Shown: positions 18,183 through 27,143 of the stretch, in pieces | How positions within the stretch are numbered: position 1 is the first letter of the stretch | Layout of the letters: each line of letters starts with the position of its first letter | NCBI GenBank assembly: GCA_965246995.1 | Contig: OZ252008.1 | Location: forward strand, 1,240,001 to 1,304,000 | DNA from: VXRJ01 sp965246995 | GTDB taxonomy: Bacteria > Acidobacteriota > Vicinamibacteria > Vicinamibacterales > UBA8438 | Reading direction: 5' to 3' | DNA length: 64,000 bases | Notes under the pieces: model-generated | Database searches by the model: none | The model's input: only the letters and a program-made list of their open reading frames with translations | What the model was told of the DNA's origin: nothing | Translations under genes and position numbers: made by a program

Positions 18183-18632
18183 ATGTCTTGGTGGGGCTGG
18201 TTGATCATCGGGATCGTCCTGGTTGGCGCGGAGTTGATGACGGACGCCGCGTTCTATCTCATTTTTGCGGGCGCCGCCGCGATCTTCGTGGGTATCCTCG
18301 GGTTGGCTGGCATCGCCCTGCCCGAGTGGGCCCAGTGGGTGACGTTCTCGGCCGTGGCCATCGCCTCGATGGTGCTGTTCAGGCAGAAGCTCTACGAGCG
18401 GCTTCGGGGCGGCCTGCCGCGGATGCAGCATCCGGCGGTCGGGGCAGTGGTGACAGTTAGCGAGGACGTCGCTCCCGGCGGGCGGACGCGGGTGCGCCTG
18501 CAGGGGACGGACTGGACCGTAACGAACAGTGGGCCCGCATCGATTGCGGCCGGCGCCGACGCCCGCGTGGTCGAGGCGGAAGGCGTGGAGCTACGGATAG
18601 CGGCGCGGCCGTCTGAGTCTGGCCGCGAGTGA
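18183..18632 (+). CDS. NfeD-family membrane protein
   Basis: 149 residues. The N-terminal half has three hydrophobic helices (WWGWLIIGIVLVGAELM, FYLIFAGAAAIFVGILG, VTFSAVAIASMVLF) and the C-terminal half is the NfeD OB-fold domain (VGAVVTVSEDVAPGGRTRV...GTDWTV). Short NfeD proteins pair with SPFH/stomatin proteins to organise membrane microdomains and quality control, and the SPFH gene follows here after 21 bp. The frame also opens at TTG 18165. ATG 18183 was preferred because GAGGAG lies about 10 nt before it. Confidence 0.87.
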   Translation: MSWWGWLIIGIVLVGAELMTDAAFYLIFAGAAAIFVGILGLAGIALPEWAQWVTFSAVAIASMVLFRQKLYERLRGGLPRMQHPAVGAVVTVSEDVAPGGRTRVRLQGTDWTVTNSGPASIAAGADARVVEAEGVELRIAARPSESGRE

Positions 18633-18653
18633 AAGTCTAAGAGAGGGATCATC

Positions 18654-19598
18654 ATGGAAGCTGGTTTCGTAGTCGCCCTCGTGCTGGCCCTCCTCGCGAT
18701 CACCGTGATCGTGAAGACCGCCGTGGTCGTGCCGCAGCAGAACGCGTACATCGTCGAGAGCCTCGGGAAGTACTCGAGAACCCTGGAATCCGGGTTCGCG
18801 CTCCTGATCCCGTTCGTCGAACGGGTCGCCTACCGGCACAGCATGAAGGAACGCGCCATCGACGTCGAAGAACAGATCTGCATTACCGCGGACAACGTGC
18901 AGGTAGGGGTGGACGGCGTGCTCTACCTGCAGGTGATGGACGCGCGCAAGGCGTCCTATGGCATCGGCAACTACCTGTTCGCCATCTCCCAGCTCGCTCA
19001 GACCACGCTGCGGAGCGAGATCGGCAAGATCGAGCTGGACAAGACGTTCGAGGAGCGCAGCCACATCAACCTGCGGGTGGTCGAGGAACTAGACGAGGCC
19101 TCCAATCCTTGGGGCGTGAAGGTGCTGCGCTACGAGATCAAGAACATCAACCCGCCCCACGACGTGCTGTCGGCGATGGAAAAGCAGATGCGCGCCGAGC
19201 GGGAAAAGCGCGCGACCATACTTCAGTCGGAGGGCGAACGCGACGCCAGGGTCAACCAGGCAGAAGGTCAAAAGCAACGGGTCATCAAGGAATCCGAAGC
19301 CAACAAGCAGCAGCAGATCAACGAGGCCGAGGGTGAAGCTGCCGCCATCCTGGCTGTCGCGGAGGCGACGGCCGAAGGGTTGAAGCTGGTGGCCGCAGCG
19401 CTCAGCGCGGACGGTGGCGACAAAGCGATGCAACTCCGCGTGGCCGAGAACTACCTGGACCAGTTCGGCAACCTCGCGCAGGAAGGCAATACCCTGATTG
19501 TGCCGTCCAATCTGAGTGATGTGGCGTCCATGATCGCCGCCGCGACTTCCGTGGTGAAGCACGTTTCGGATGCGAACGACGGGTCGCAGGACGGATGA
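18654..19598 (+). CDS. SPFH/Band 7 (stomatin/QmcA-like) membrane protein
   Basis: 314 residues. A single N-terminal membrane helix (residues 5-24) is followed by the Band 7 domain (VVPQQNAYIVESLGKYSRTLESGFALLIPF) and a long Glu/Lys/Gln-rich coiled coil at about residues 175-235 that drives oligomerisation. The C-terminus contains NTLIVPSNLSD. It forms an operon with the upstream NfeD protein, the usual partner. The role is membrane scaffolding and modulation of proteases such as FtsH in better-studied members; here it is inferred from the pairing. Confidence 0.9.
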   Translation: MEAGFVVALVLALLAITVIVKTAVVVPQQNAYIVESLGKYSRTLESGFALLIPFVERVAYRHSMKERAIDVEEQICITADNVQVGVDGVLYLQVMDARKASYGIGNYLFAISQLAQTTLRSEIGKIELDKTFEERSHINLRVVEELDEASNPWGVKVLRYEIKNINPPHDVLSAMEKQMRAEREKRATILQSEGERDARVNQAEGQKQRVIKESEANKQQQINEAEGEAAAILAVAEATAEGLKLVAAALSADGGDKAMQLRVAENYLDQFGNLAQEGNTLIVPSNLSDVASMIAAATSVVKHVSDANDGSQDG

Positions 19599-19601
19599 CG
19601 A

Positions 19602-19627
19602 GAGCCTGGCGGGACGCGGTCAGGCTC
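19602..19627. terminator. Bidirectional stem-loop between convergent genes
   Basis: GAGCCTG (19602-19608) and CAGGCTC (19621-19627) are a perfect 7-bp inverted repeat with a 12-nt loop, lying exactly between the ends of the SPFH gene and nadE. No T-tract follows on either strand, so it may only be an mRNA end stabiliser. Confidence 0.4.
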
Positions 19628-21392
19628 CCGCTCGCGGCGCATAACGGTTGGTGATCGGCAGGCGCCGGTCCTTGCCGAACGCGCGCGTCGAGATGCGGAC
19701 GCCGGGTGGCGCCTGCCGGCGTTTGTACTCCGCGCGGTCCACGAGTTGCACCACACGCGCCACCGTTTCCGGATGGAAACCGAGCGCCTCAATCTCCCCC
19801 GGGCTGCGATCTTCCTCGACGTACGCCGCGAGAATCCCGTCGAGCACGTCGTAGGACGGCAGGCTGTCGGAGTCGCGCTGATCCTCGCGCAGCTCCGCCG
19901 TCGGCGGCTTGTCCAGAATCCTCTGCGGGATCACCTCGCCGTTGCGGTTGCGCCACTCCGCCAGACGGTAGACCCAGGTCTTCAGTACGTCCTTCAGCAC
20001 GGCGAAGCCGCCCGCCATGTCGCCGTAGAGGGTTGCGTAGCCGACGCTCATCTCGCTCTTGTTGCCGGTTGTGAGCACCAGCCAGCCGAACTTGTTGGAG
20101 AGCGCCATCAGGAGGTTGCCACGGATGCGCGCCTGCAGGTTCTCTTCCGCGACGTTGGGATCCGTGCCGGCGAACGGTGCGGCGAGCGCGGCGCCGTACG
20201 CGCCGGCCAGATCCTCGATTGGCAGCTCGATAAGCCGGACGCCGAGCCGCTCCGCCAGTTCCGTCGCGTCGTCACGATTCATGTCGGCGGTGTAGCGTGA
20301 CGGCATCGAGACCGCCGTGACCGCATCGGCGCCCATCGCATCCACGGCGACCGTGAGGGCCAGGGCGGAGTCGATCCCGCCCGACAGGCCGAGCACGGCG
20401 CCGGGGAAGTGGTTCTTCCGGACGTAGTCGGCGGTGCCGAGCGTCAACGCGCCGTAGATCTCCGCCTCGGGAGAGAGCGGCTCCGATGCCGGCTGCGGAT
20501 CGAGACGCGGCCGGATGGCGCCCGGATCGCCCGCCGACAGCGTGAGGGTGTCGACGCGGCCAGAAGCCTCTCGCGTTACCGGTCTTGCGTCGTCCGCGCG
20601 GCGCTCTCGAGCCCGCTCCGGCGCGAGATCCACGATCACGAGCGCCTCGTCGAACTGTGGACCGCGTGCAATCACGTTGCCACCCGGATCGAGGACCAGG
20701 CTGTGGCCGTCGAAAACCAGTTCGTCCTGGCCGCCGACGGTATTGCAGAATGCGAGGAAGCAGCGATGCTGTTCGGCCCGGGCCGCGAACAGGCGTTCGC
20801 GTGCTGCGCCCTTGCCCTGGTGATACGGCGACGCGGAGAGATTGACGATCACTTCGGCGCCGCCGCCGGCCGTGCTCCACTCGGCGGGCCCCCCGGGCAC
20901 CCAGATGTCCTCGCAGATCGTCACCGCGACGCGACAGCCCTCGATATCGAGTACCAGCGCGCGGTGGCCCGGTTGGAAGTAGCGTTGCTCGTCGAAGACG
21001 GCGTAGTTCGGCAGATGGTGCTTGTGATACACGGCGGCCACGCCACCGTCCGCCAGCACCGCGGCCGCGTTGCCGGTGAGTCGCCGGGTCCCCGCGGCCG
21101 GATCCGTGCCGTCCGTTGCCGCCACCGCGTCCGGTACGCCGACGAGGGCGACGATGCCGCGCGCGTCACGGGCCAGCGCGTTGACGGCCGCTGCGGCATC
21201 GCGGATGAAGCTCGGCTTCAGAAGCAGGTCTTCCGGGGGGTAGCCGGTGATCGCCAGCTCGGGACAGACGATGAGGTCGGCGCCCTTCTCTCGAGCCTGT
21301 CGGATCCAGCCGCCCAGCCGGTCCACGTTGCCGGCGAGGTCGCCTACCGGCAGGTTCGCCTGGCACAGCGCGACGCGGAGGGCGCCCGCCAT
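19620..21392 (-). CDS. nadE: Glutamine-dependent NAD+ synthetase
   Basis: 590 residues with two domains. The N-terminal nitrilase-type glutaminase has its Glu in CPELAITGYPPEDLL, Lys in YHKHHLPNY and Cys in VTICEDIW. The C-terminal synthetase has the ATP P-loop GLSGGIDSAL and later GNKSEMSVGY. It amidates nicotinic acid adenine dinucleotide to NAD+ using glutamine-derived ammonia through an internal tunnel. The length fits the two-domain type. Its start directly abuts the stop of the DUF3014 gene upstream (21392/21393), so the two are probably one transcript. Confidence 0.95.
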   Translation of the reverse strand: MAGALRVALCQANLPVGDLAGNVDRLGGWIRQAREKGADLIVCPELAITGYPPEDLLLKPSFIRDAAAAVNALARDARGIVALVGVPDAVAATDGTDPAAGTRRLTGNAAAVLADGGVAAVYHKHHLPNYAVFDEQRYFQPGHRALVLDIEGCRVAVTICEDIWVPGGPAEWSTAGGGAEVIVNLSASPYHQGKGAARERLFAARAEQHRCFLAFCNTVGGQDELVFDGHSLVLDPGGNVIARGPQFDEALVIVDLAPERARERRADDARPVTREASGRVDTLTLSAGDPGAIRPRLDPQPASEPLSPEAEIYGALTLGTADYVRKNHFPGAVLGLSGGIDSALALTVAVDAMGADAVTAVSMPSRYTADMNRDDATELAERLGVRLIELPIEDLAGAYGAALAAPFAGTDPNVAEENLQARIRGNLLMALSNKFGWLVLTTGNKSEMSVGYATLYGDMAGGFAVLKDVLKTWVYRLAEWRNRNGEVIPQRILDKPPTAELREDQRDSDSLPSYDVLDGILAAYVEEDRSPGEIEALGFHPETVARVVQLVDRAEYKRRQAPPGVRISTRAFGKDRRLPITNRYAPRAGA

Positions 21393-22205
21393 CTATCGGA
21401 GCAGGACGCTCCCGCGCGGCAGATCGGTCAGGCCGATCGCCCCAGCGATGTCGCGTACCTTCGTCTGGATCGTACGAAGATTCTCGGGGCCGACGCCCAT
21501 CAACTGCTTCACTGCCGGCGACAGGCCCTCGAGCGCCGGGTCGCTATACATGAAGAAGGGACCGCGCGGCATGAGGGTAGGTTCCCCTTCCACCACCGGC
21601 GTCTCGAGCAGGCTTGCGACGGCCCGGTGAAAGGTGTCGGCAAAGGCGACGCCGGGCGGAGCACCCAGGTCGACGTACGCCTCTTCCATCAGCGGCAGCA
21701 GTTGCCCGTAGAGTTGGGCCGATCCGTTGGTGTCGAGTGATTCGACGATTCCGGTCAGGCCGTCGTACCGGCGGTAGCTCACCTCCGCGATCAGGAGTTC
21801 CCCGTCCGCCTCCTCGGTCTCGAAAGTCGTCTCCGACTTCATGAACTGGAGGTGTTCTGCCGGGCTGTTCCCGTCGGCGACGTTGTCGACCACGACGACG
21901 AACGTCCGGATCAGGTTGTCGGGAACCAGCCACTCCACCCAGTCGGGATTCGTGGAGAGTGCGACGGCCAACTCCCGGATGATGGAATCGCTCTCATCGA
22001 GCGGCGGCGGGACGAACTCTTCCTCCACTGGCGGCGGCGCAGGACGCGGCGGCGCAGACGGCGGTCTCTCGTCGACGACCCTGACACGGGGAGGTTGCGG
22101 TTCGGTATCGCTCTCGAGGTTGAAGAAGTAGTAGCCGGCGATGGCGAGAATGACGACCGCGCTGGCGCCCCCGGCTATGCGCCATTGCAGGGGGGTAATC
22201 TTCAT
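21393..22205 (-). CDS. DUF3014 membrane-anchored protein
   Basis: 270 residues. One N-terminal membrane helix (residues 11-28) is followed by a Pro-rich periplasmic linker (PPSAPPRPAPPPVEEEFVPPP) at about 45-70 and a DUF3014 domain (LPLMEEAYVDLGAPPGVAFADTF, RGPFFMYSDPALEGLSPAVKQLMGVGPEN). Function is unknown; the domain is periplasmic in predicted topology and common in Proteobacteria and Acidobacteria. The ATG is preceded by AGGAGA, and TAGACT (minus strand, forward 22212-22217) lies 6 nt before it. Confidence 0.85.
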   Translation of the reverse strand: MKITPLQWRIAGGASAVVILAIAGYYFFNLESDTEPQPPRVRVVDERPPSAPPRPAPPPVEEEFVPPPLDESDSIIRELAVALSTNPDWVEWLVPDNLIRTFVVVVDNVADGNSPAEHLQFMKSETTFETEEADGELLIAEVSYRRYDGLTGIVESLDTNGSAQLYGQLLPLMEEAYVDLGAPPGVAFADTFHRAVASLLETPVVEGEPTLMPRGPFFMYSDPALEGLSPAVKQLMGVGPENLRTIQTKVRDIAGAIGLTDLPRGSVLLR

Positions 22206-22214
22206 TCTCCTAGT

Positions 22215-23420
22215 CTAACTGTCTTCTTGGACGTTACGGTCCGCATTTGTGTCCCGCGGGGCGGCGTTGGGCTGATCACGCCCTTCATCGACGTCCCCCA
22301 GAATCTCGGCGTTGTGCTCGCCCAGCGCCGGAGGCGCACGGTGGATGACGGCGGGTGTCCGCGACAGCTTTATCGGGTTGCCGAGCGTCCGAACGTGGCC
22401 CAGCGAGTCGTGGGGGATGTCGACCACCATCTCGCGTGCCAGGAGATGTTCGTCCTCGAGTGCCTCGGCGATGTTGCGAACCGGCGCGCAGGGGACGTTG
22501 TGTGCGCGAAGCCGTTCGATCAACTGTTCGCGCTTGAACGGCGCCAGCCGGCGTTTCAACTCGGCAACGAGCGCCTCCCGGTGGTTCATCCGGTCGGTGT
22601 TGGTGGCGTAGTCGGGATGATCGTGGAGATCACCCGCATCGACCGCCGTGCAGAACTGCGACCAGAGCCGCGGATTGCCAACCGCCACCACCACCAGGCC
22701 GTCCTCCACCTCGATCGCTTCGTACGGTGTCAGCGAGTGGTGCTGATTGCCTTCGCGTCCCGGCGCATCGCCGGTGTTGAAGTAGATCCCGGCTGGCAGC
22801 GCAAGCGCCGAGGTCATCGCGTCCATCAGCGCGATGTCGACATGTTGACCCCGGCCGGTTCGGTCCCGGTCGCGCAGGGCGAGGAGGATGCCGTTCATGG
22901 CGTACAGGCCGGCGAGGAAGTCGGTGATCGCGACACCGACGCGCGTCGGCGGACCGTCCGGATGGCCGGTTATGTCCATCAGTCCGCACTCGCCCTGGAT
23001 TACGGCGTCGTACCCCGGCAAATGCTTCTTGGGTCCGGTCTGGCCGTATCCGGTGATGGAGCAATAGACCAGGTGCGGGTGTCGCTCGGCAAGCGCGTCG
23101 TAGCCGAATCCGAGCCGGGGCAGGCTACCGGGGCGAAAGTTTTCGATCAGGACATCGGCGGTGGCGATCAATTGATGCAACTGAGCGGCGCCCGCCTCCG
23201 ACTTCAGATCGAGGGTGATGCCTTTCTTGCTGCGGTTGAATCCGAGAAAGAACGTGCTGAACCCGCCCCGGTGGGGTGCCCAGTCGCGCGTGTCGTCACC
23301 GTGTGTCGGCTCCTCGACCTTGATCACTTCGGCGCCCATGTCGCCGAGCATCATGGCGCAGTAAGGTCCGGCGAGGACCCGTGTCAGGTCAATGACACGC
23401 AGTCCGTCAAGGGGTGGCAT
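22215..23420 (-). CDS. CaiB/BaiF family (class III) CoA transferase
   Basis: 401 residues, the usual length. The family block VIDLTRVLAGPYCAMMLGDMGAEVIKVE is at the N-terminus and the catalytic Asp of class III CoA transferases lies within GECGLMDITG. The enzyme moves CoA between carboxylic acids, as in carnitine, formyl, succinyl or benzylsuccinate metabolism; the substrate is not readable from sequence. The last 25 residues (DEGRDQPNAAPRDTNADR) are polar and variable. It lies between nadE/DUF3014 and the DUF1552/1592 pair on the same strand without obvious functional link. Confidence 0.92.
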   Translation of the reverse strand: MPPLDGLRVIDLTRVLAGPYCAMMLGDMGAEVIKVEEPTHGDDTRDWAPHRGGFSTFFLGFNRSKKGITLDLKSEAGAAQLHQLIATADVLIENFRPGSLPRLGFGYDALAERHPHLVYCSITGYGQTGPKKHLPGYDAVIQGECGLMDITGHPDGPPTRVGVAITDFLAGLYAMNGILLALRDRDRTGRGQHVDIALMDAMTSALALPAGIYFNTGDAPGREGNQHHSLTPYEAIEVEDGLVVVAVGNPRLWSQFCTAVDAGDLHDHPDYATNTDRMNHREALVAELKRRLAPFKREQLIERLRAHNVPCAPVRNIAEALEDEHLLAREMVVDIPHDSLGHVRTLGNPIKLSRTPAVIHRAPPALGEHNAEILGDVDEGRDQPNAAPRDTNADRNVQEDS

Positions 23421-23432
23421 CGCGTCGGCTAT

Positions 23433-23446
23433 CCACCACGGGCTCC
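23433..23446 (-). repeat. MITE terminus relic next to the DUF1552 stop
   Basis: The minus strand reads TA then GGAGCCCGTGGTGG, matching the first 13-14 bp of the repeat family's terminal inverted repeat. The TA plus the first G form the TAG stop codon of the DUF1552 gene (23446-23448). The other end is not recognisable. Confidence 0.5.
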
Positions 23447-24780
23447 TAGAGCTCGTTCAGGTGGGCGATCTTGCCGGTGCTGTCGCCGATCTGATCGCGA
23501 TGCACGTCGAGGCGGTCGAGCATCGTCAGGAACAGGTTGGTCATCGGCGTGCCATCGGGGTACCGCAGGTGACGCCCGCCGCGGAGCGCGCCGCTGCCGC
23601 CGCCGGCCAGCAGTGTCGGCAGGTTGTCGTGGGTGTGCGCGTTGGAGTCGCTCAGGCTGCTGCCGTAGACCACCATCGAATGGTCCAGCAGCGAACCGTC
23701 CTCGTCCTGCGCGTCCCGGAGCTTACCGAGGAAGTAGGCGAGCATCCCCACGTGATGACGGTCGATCATCGCCAGCCGGGCCATCTTCTCGGAATCGTTC
23801 TGATGGTGTGACAATCCGTGGTGGGCGTCCGGCACCCCGATGGATCGGTAGGTCCGGTTGCTGCCCTCACGGCCGTACATGAGTGTGACGACCCGCGTCA
23901 GGTCCGCCTGGAATGCGAGCGCAATCAGGTCCGACATCACCTCGACGTGTTCCTCGAAGGTGGGTGGGATGCCGTCGGGCCGATCGAACACCGGCAGGTC
24001 GACGTCATGCCGTTCGGCGTTCTGGATGCGGCGTTCCACTTCGCGGACCGAATCGAGATAGTCCCCCAGCTTTCGCCGGTCGCCGGCCCCGAGGTGTGTG
24101 CGCAGGCGGTTCGCGTCACCGAGCACGAAATCGAGCAGACTGCGATCCTGCCGGGCGCGGACCGCCCGAACCGCGGGGTCGGTTGTATCGCCGTCGCCGA
24201 AGAGGCGCGCGAACACCTGGCTGGGATTGTTCTCGTACGGGAGCGGCGCGGTCGGCGAACTCCAGGCGATCGTGTTGCTGTAGGCGCAGCTGTAACCGGA
24301 ATCGCAGCCGCCTACCATGCGGACATCCTGGAGGCCGATCTCAAGCGACGGCAGCGGCGTATCGCGGCCGATCGTCTCGGCGAGCATCTGGTCGACCGAC
24401 ATGCCATTGTGGATGTCGGCGCCCTGTGTCTTCTTGGGATGGACACCGGTCAGCCAACTCGCACCGGCCCGGGCGTGGTCGCCGGGGCCGTCGCCGAGCG
24501 CTTCGCCGTTGCGATGGGCGAGACCGGTCAGGACCAGCAGGTTGTCGCGGAATGGTTCGACCGGCGCGAGGGTCTTCGTGAACGTGAACCCGGCGCCCTC
24601 TTCGGCGGGCGTCCAGTCCCCCATGATCACACCGTTGGCGGTATAGAGGAACGCGACGCGCGTCGTCGGTTGTGACGGGGCGGCGAACGCCGGCGTCATC
24701 GCGTCGAGGAACGGCAGGGCGATAGTAGTTCCCACACCCCGCAGGAACGTGCGGCGCGGCAGCGCCTTTCCGGTGATCAT
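23446..24780 (-). CDS. DUF1552 secreted protein, Tat-type signal
   Basis: 444 residues. The N-terminus LPRRTFLRGVGTTIALPFLDAM is a twin-arginine signal with the typical DUF1552 extension. The domain features RVAFLYTANGVIMGDW, SWLTGVHPKKTQGADIHNGMSVDQ, VVYGSSLSDSNAHTHDNLPTLLAGG, the last resembling the metal-binding end of DUF1501/sulfatase-like folds. Function is unknown. It overlaps the DUF1592 gene by ATGA, the standard arrangement of this pair, suggesting the two exported proteins act together. Its TAG stop belongs to a MITE terminus. Confidence 0.9.
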   Translation of the reverse strand: MITGKALPRRTFLRGVGTTIALPFLDAMTPAFAAPSQPTTRVAFLYTANGVIMGDWTPAEEGAGFTFTKTLAPVEPFRDNLLVLTGLAHRNGEALGDGPGDHARAGASWLTGVHPKKTQGADIHNGMSVDQMLAETIGRDTPLPSLEIGLQDVRMVGGCDSGYSCAYSNTIAWSSPTAPLPYENNPSQVFARLFGDGDTTDPAVRAVRARQDRSLLDFVLGDANRLRTHLGAGDRRKLGDYLDSVREVERRIQNAERHDVDLPVFDRPDGIPPTFEEHVEVMSDLIALAFQADLTRVVTLMYGREGSNRTYRSIGVPDAHHGLSHHQNDSEKMARLAMIDRHHVGMLAYFLGKLRDAQDEDGSLLDHSMVVYGSSLSDSNAHTHDNLPTLLAGGGSGALRGGRHLRYPDGTPMTNLFLTMLDRLDVHRDQIGDSTGKIAHLNEL

Positions 24781-27092
24781 GGCTCCGGAACCCTCCTGAA
24801 GCGGAATGGTACGCTATCCACGATAGCGGAGACCAGGGCCGAGAACCGATAGTCCGCCGCCTCGGTGCGGCGCCGGATCTCCCGCACCGCCGGCTGATCG
24901 TACGATTCGAGCCCTCGGCCAACGGCGTAGGTCAGCAGCTTGCCGGCCAGGGTCTCGACGAACTCCTCCCGGCGGCCCAGCAGCACCTGACGCAGTCCGC
25001 CGGGGCCGTCGATCAGCGTGCCGTCGGGCAGCGCCCCGGACGGGTCCACGGCCACGCCATCCTCCTCCGTCCGGAAGGCGCCGACTGCGTCGAAGTTCTC
25101 CAGCGCGAAGCCGAGCGGGTCAAGGCGCGCGTGACAGGCCGCGCAGGCCGGACTCGCGCGGTGCCGCTCGAGCGCCTCGCGCAGGCTGCCGGCCGAGCCC
25201 TCCTCGCCGGTCTCCAGTTCCGGAACGTCGGGCGGCGGCGGGGGCGGTGGCGTCCCCAGGAGATTCTCGAGCACCCACTTGCCCCGCAGCACGGGCGAAG
25301 TGCGGGTGGGGTAGGAAGTGACCATCAGGATGCTGCCGTGGGTCAACACGCCGCCGCGTCCCGTGTCCGCCAGCGGAACGCGCCGGAAGTAGCCGCCGCG
25401 GACGCCGTCGATGCCGTAGAACCGTGCGAGTCGCTCGTTGAGGAACGTGTAGTCGGCGTCGATGAGATCCAGCACGCTCCGGTCCGCGCGGATCAGGTCG
25501 GCCAGGAACAGTTCCGTTTCCCGCTGGAATGCGTACCGTAGCGAGTCGTCGAAGTCGCCGAACCGCTCGGGGTCGGGCCTCCAGTCGGCCACGTTGCGCA
25601 GGTGCAGCCACTGTCCCCCGAAGTTCTCGATCAGCGCCTGCGCCTTTGGATGGGCCAGCATCCGCCCGACCTGCGCGGCGAGCACCGCCGGATCGCTCAG
25701 CCGTCCCTGCTCGGCCAGCTCGAGCAGCGCTTCGTCCGGGATGCTGCTCCAGAGAAAGAAGGAAAGGCGGGATACGAGATCGAGGTCGGAAAGGGGGTAC
25801 ACCGATCCCGGCGTCGCGTCGTCCGGTGCGGCTGGCGAGCGGAACAGGAAGCTGGGCGAGACGAGCACGCCGCTCAACCCCATCTCGATGCCGGCGTCGA
25901 AGCTGTCGCCGTCGGCGCGGCCCATCCGGAAGAGGTCGATCAGCGGGTCGATATCCCCCTCGGTGACTGGCCGGCGGTACGCGCGGCGGGCCAGCGTCGA
26001 CAGGATCTCGCGGGCGCACGGCTCCTCCGGTTCGCCGGCGGCAGGCCGGCAGGTGAAGATACGCCGGTGGCTCGCGGTTTCGCCGGAACCGGCGGCGTCA
26101 TAAGGTCCATCGACGAGCACGTAGTCAACGGAGTAGCCGTTGGTCGCGACATCGCCTTCGCTCCGGGCGTACTCGGTCAGGAACCCGGCGGCGATCTCGT
26201 GCTCGCCGGCCGTGATCGGCAGCCGTACCTGGAAGTTGCGGGTTTCCTGGCTGGCTTCCGCCGGATCGAAGTCGGCGTCGAAGAGCCGGACCCGCCGTCC
26301 ATCGACCCGCACGTCCAATCGGGGCGCCGGCATCGCGTTCGCGCGCCGCCCGCGCACGCGCACCGTGATCGCATAGTCGGCCTGGAAGGCAAAGTAATGG
26401 TTGAACAGAATGCCGCCGCGTGTGTTCGGCGGCAGCCGATCGATCGCGTCGCCGGCGCCGCGGGTCGCTTCGTACCGTTCGACCACCGGCCGGGGCGTCA
26501 GCCGGCCGAGGGCCAGACGGCTGATGCGCCGCGCCGCGCCGACGTACCGCTCGATGTGCAGCGGCGAGACAGTAAGCACGTCGGCGATGTTGTCGAACCC
26601 GTAACCGGCATTGTCGGCGGGCAGGTCGCGCGCGTGATCGAGGTCGAGGGCCAGCAGGTCGCGGACGGCGTTACGGTACTCGACCCGGTTCAGTCGATGA
26701 ATGGCCGGGGCGCCGGGATTGGGTTCCGCCGCCGCTGCCCCGTCGAGGGCGGTCGCGAGCCACGCGGTCAGGCTCTCCACCGCGGCCGCGTCGGGGCGAG
26801 GCCGTCCCGCCGGCGGCATGTCCCCGGCGCGGAGCTTCCGGAGGACCTTCTCGAGGACGGGGGCATGGGCTGCCACGGCGGTCCCGTCCACCTCCGCGAG
26901 TGAGAGGCCGGCGATGGCGGACCGATCGTTGTGGCAGGCGAGACAGTAGCGGGTAACGGTGGTCCGCAGTAGATCGGGACCGCCTGAAGCCTCCGGATCC
27001 GGGCTCTGGTTTTGCGCCTGTGCGGCCGGCGCCGCCAGGTAAATCGCTGCGGAAACAACGGCGGCGGCCGGGACAATTCGTCGTCCGCTCAC
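24777..27092 (-). CDS. DUF1587/DUF1592/DUF1588/DUF1585 cytochrome-like secreted protein
   Basis: About 771 residues from GTG 27092. A signal peptide (VSGRRIVPAAAVVSAAIYLAAP) is followed by a PSCyt1-type CLACHND haem-binding motif. Then come the DUF1587, DUF1595, DUF1592 and DUF1588 segments and a second CxxCH (ACAACHARLDPLGFALENFD) before DUF1585. The protein is probably a periplasmic or surface c-type cytochrome acting with the DUF1552 partner; polymer degradation has been suggested for the family but is not proven. ATG 27134 is in frame, but the GTG gives a better signal and lies 9 nt after TACACT. It diverges from the ankyrin gene. Confidence 0.88.
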   Translation of the reverse strand: MSGRRIVPAAAVVSAAIYLAAPAAQAQNQSPDPEASGGPDLLRTTVTRYCLACHNDRSAIAGLSLAEVDGTAVAAHAPVLEKVLRKLRAGDMPPAGRPRPDAAAVESLTAWLATALDGAAAAEPNPGAPAIHRLNRVEYRNAVRDLLALDLDHARDLPADNAGYGFDNIADVLTVSPLHIERYVGAARRISRLALGRLTPRPVVERYEATRGAGDAIDRLPPNTRGGILFNHYFAFQADYAITVRVRGRRANAMPAPRLDVRVDGRRVRLFDADFDPAEASQETRNFQVRLPITAGEHEIAAGFLTEYARSEGDVATNGYSVDYVLVDGPYDAAGSGETASHRRIFTCRPAAGEPEEPCAREILSTLARRAYRRPVTEGDIDPLIDLFRMGRADGDSFDAGIEMGLSGVLVSPSFLFRSPAAPDDATPGSVYPLSDLDLVSRLSFFLWSSIPDEALLELAEQGRLSDPAVLAAQVGRMLAHPKAQALIENFGGQWLHLRNVADWRPDPERFGDFDDSLRYAFQRETELFLADLIRADRSVLDLIDADYTFLNERLARFYGIDGVRGGYFRRVPLADTGRGGVLTHGSILMVTSYPTRTSPVLRGKWVLENLLGTPPPPPPPDVPELETGEEGSAGSLREALERHRASPACAACHARLDPLGFALENFDAVGAFRTEEDGVAVDPSGALPDGTLIDGPGGLRQVLLGRREEFVETLAGKLLTYAVGRGLESYDQPAVREIRRRTEAADYRFSALVSAIVDSVPFRFRRVPEP

Positions 27093-27143
27093 TGAAGCCG
27101 GAGTGTAGCACCGGACCCGATTGGGAGTGTACATTTGGGCTCC

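Noticed and set aside
21852..23882. 676-residue plus-strand open frame
   Set aside because: Crosses four convincing minus-strand genes and has no motif.
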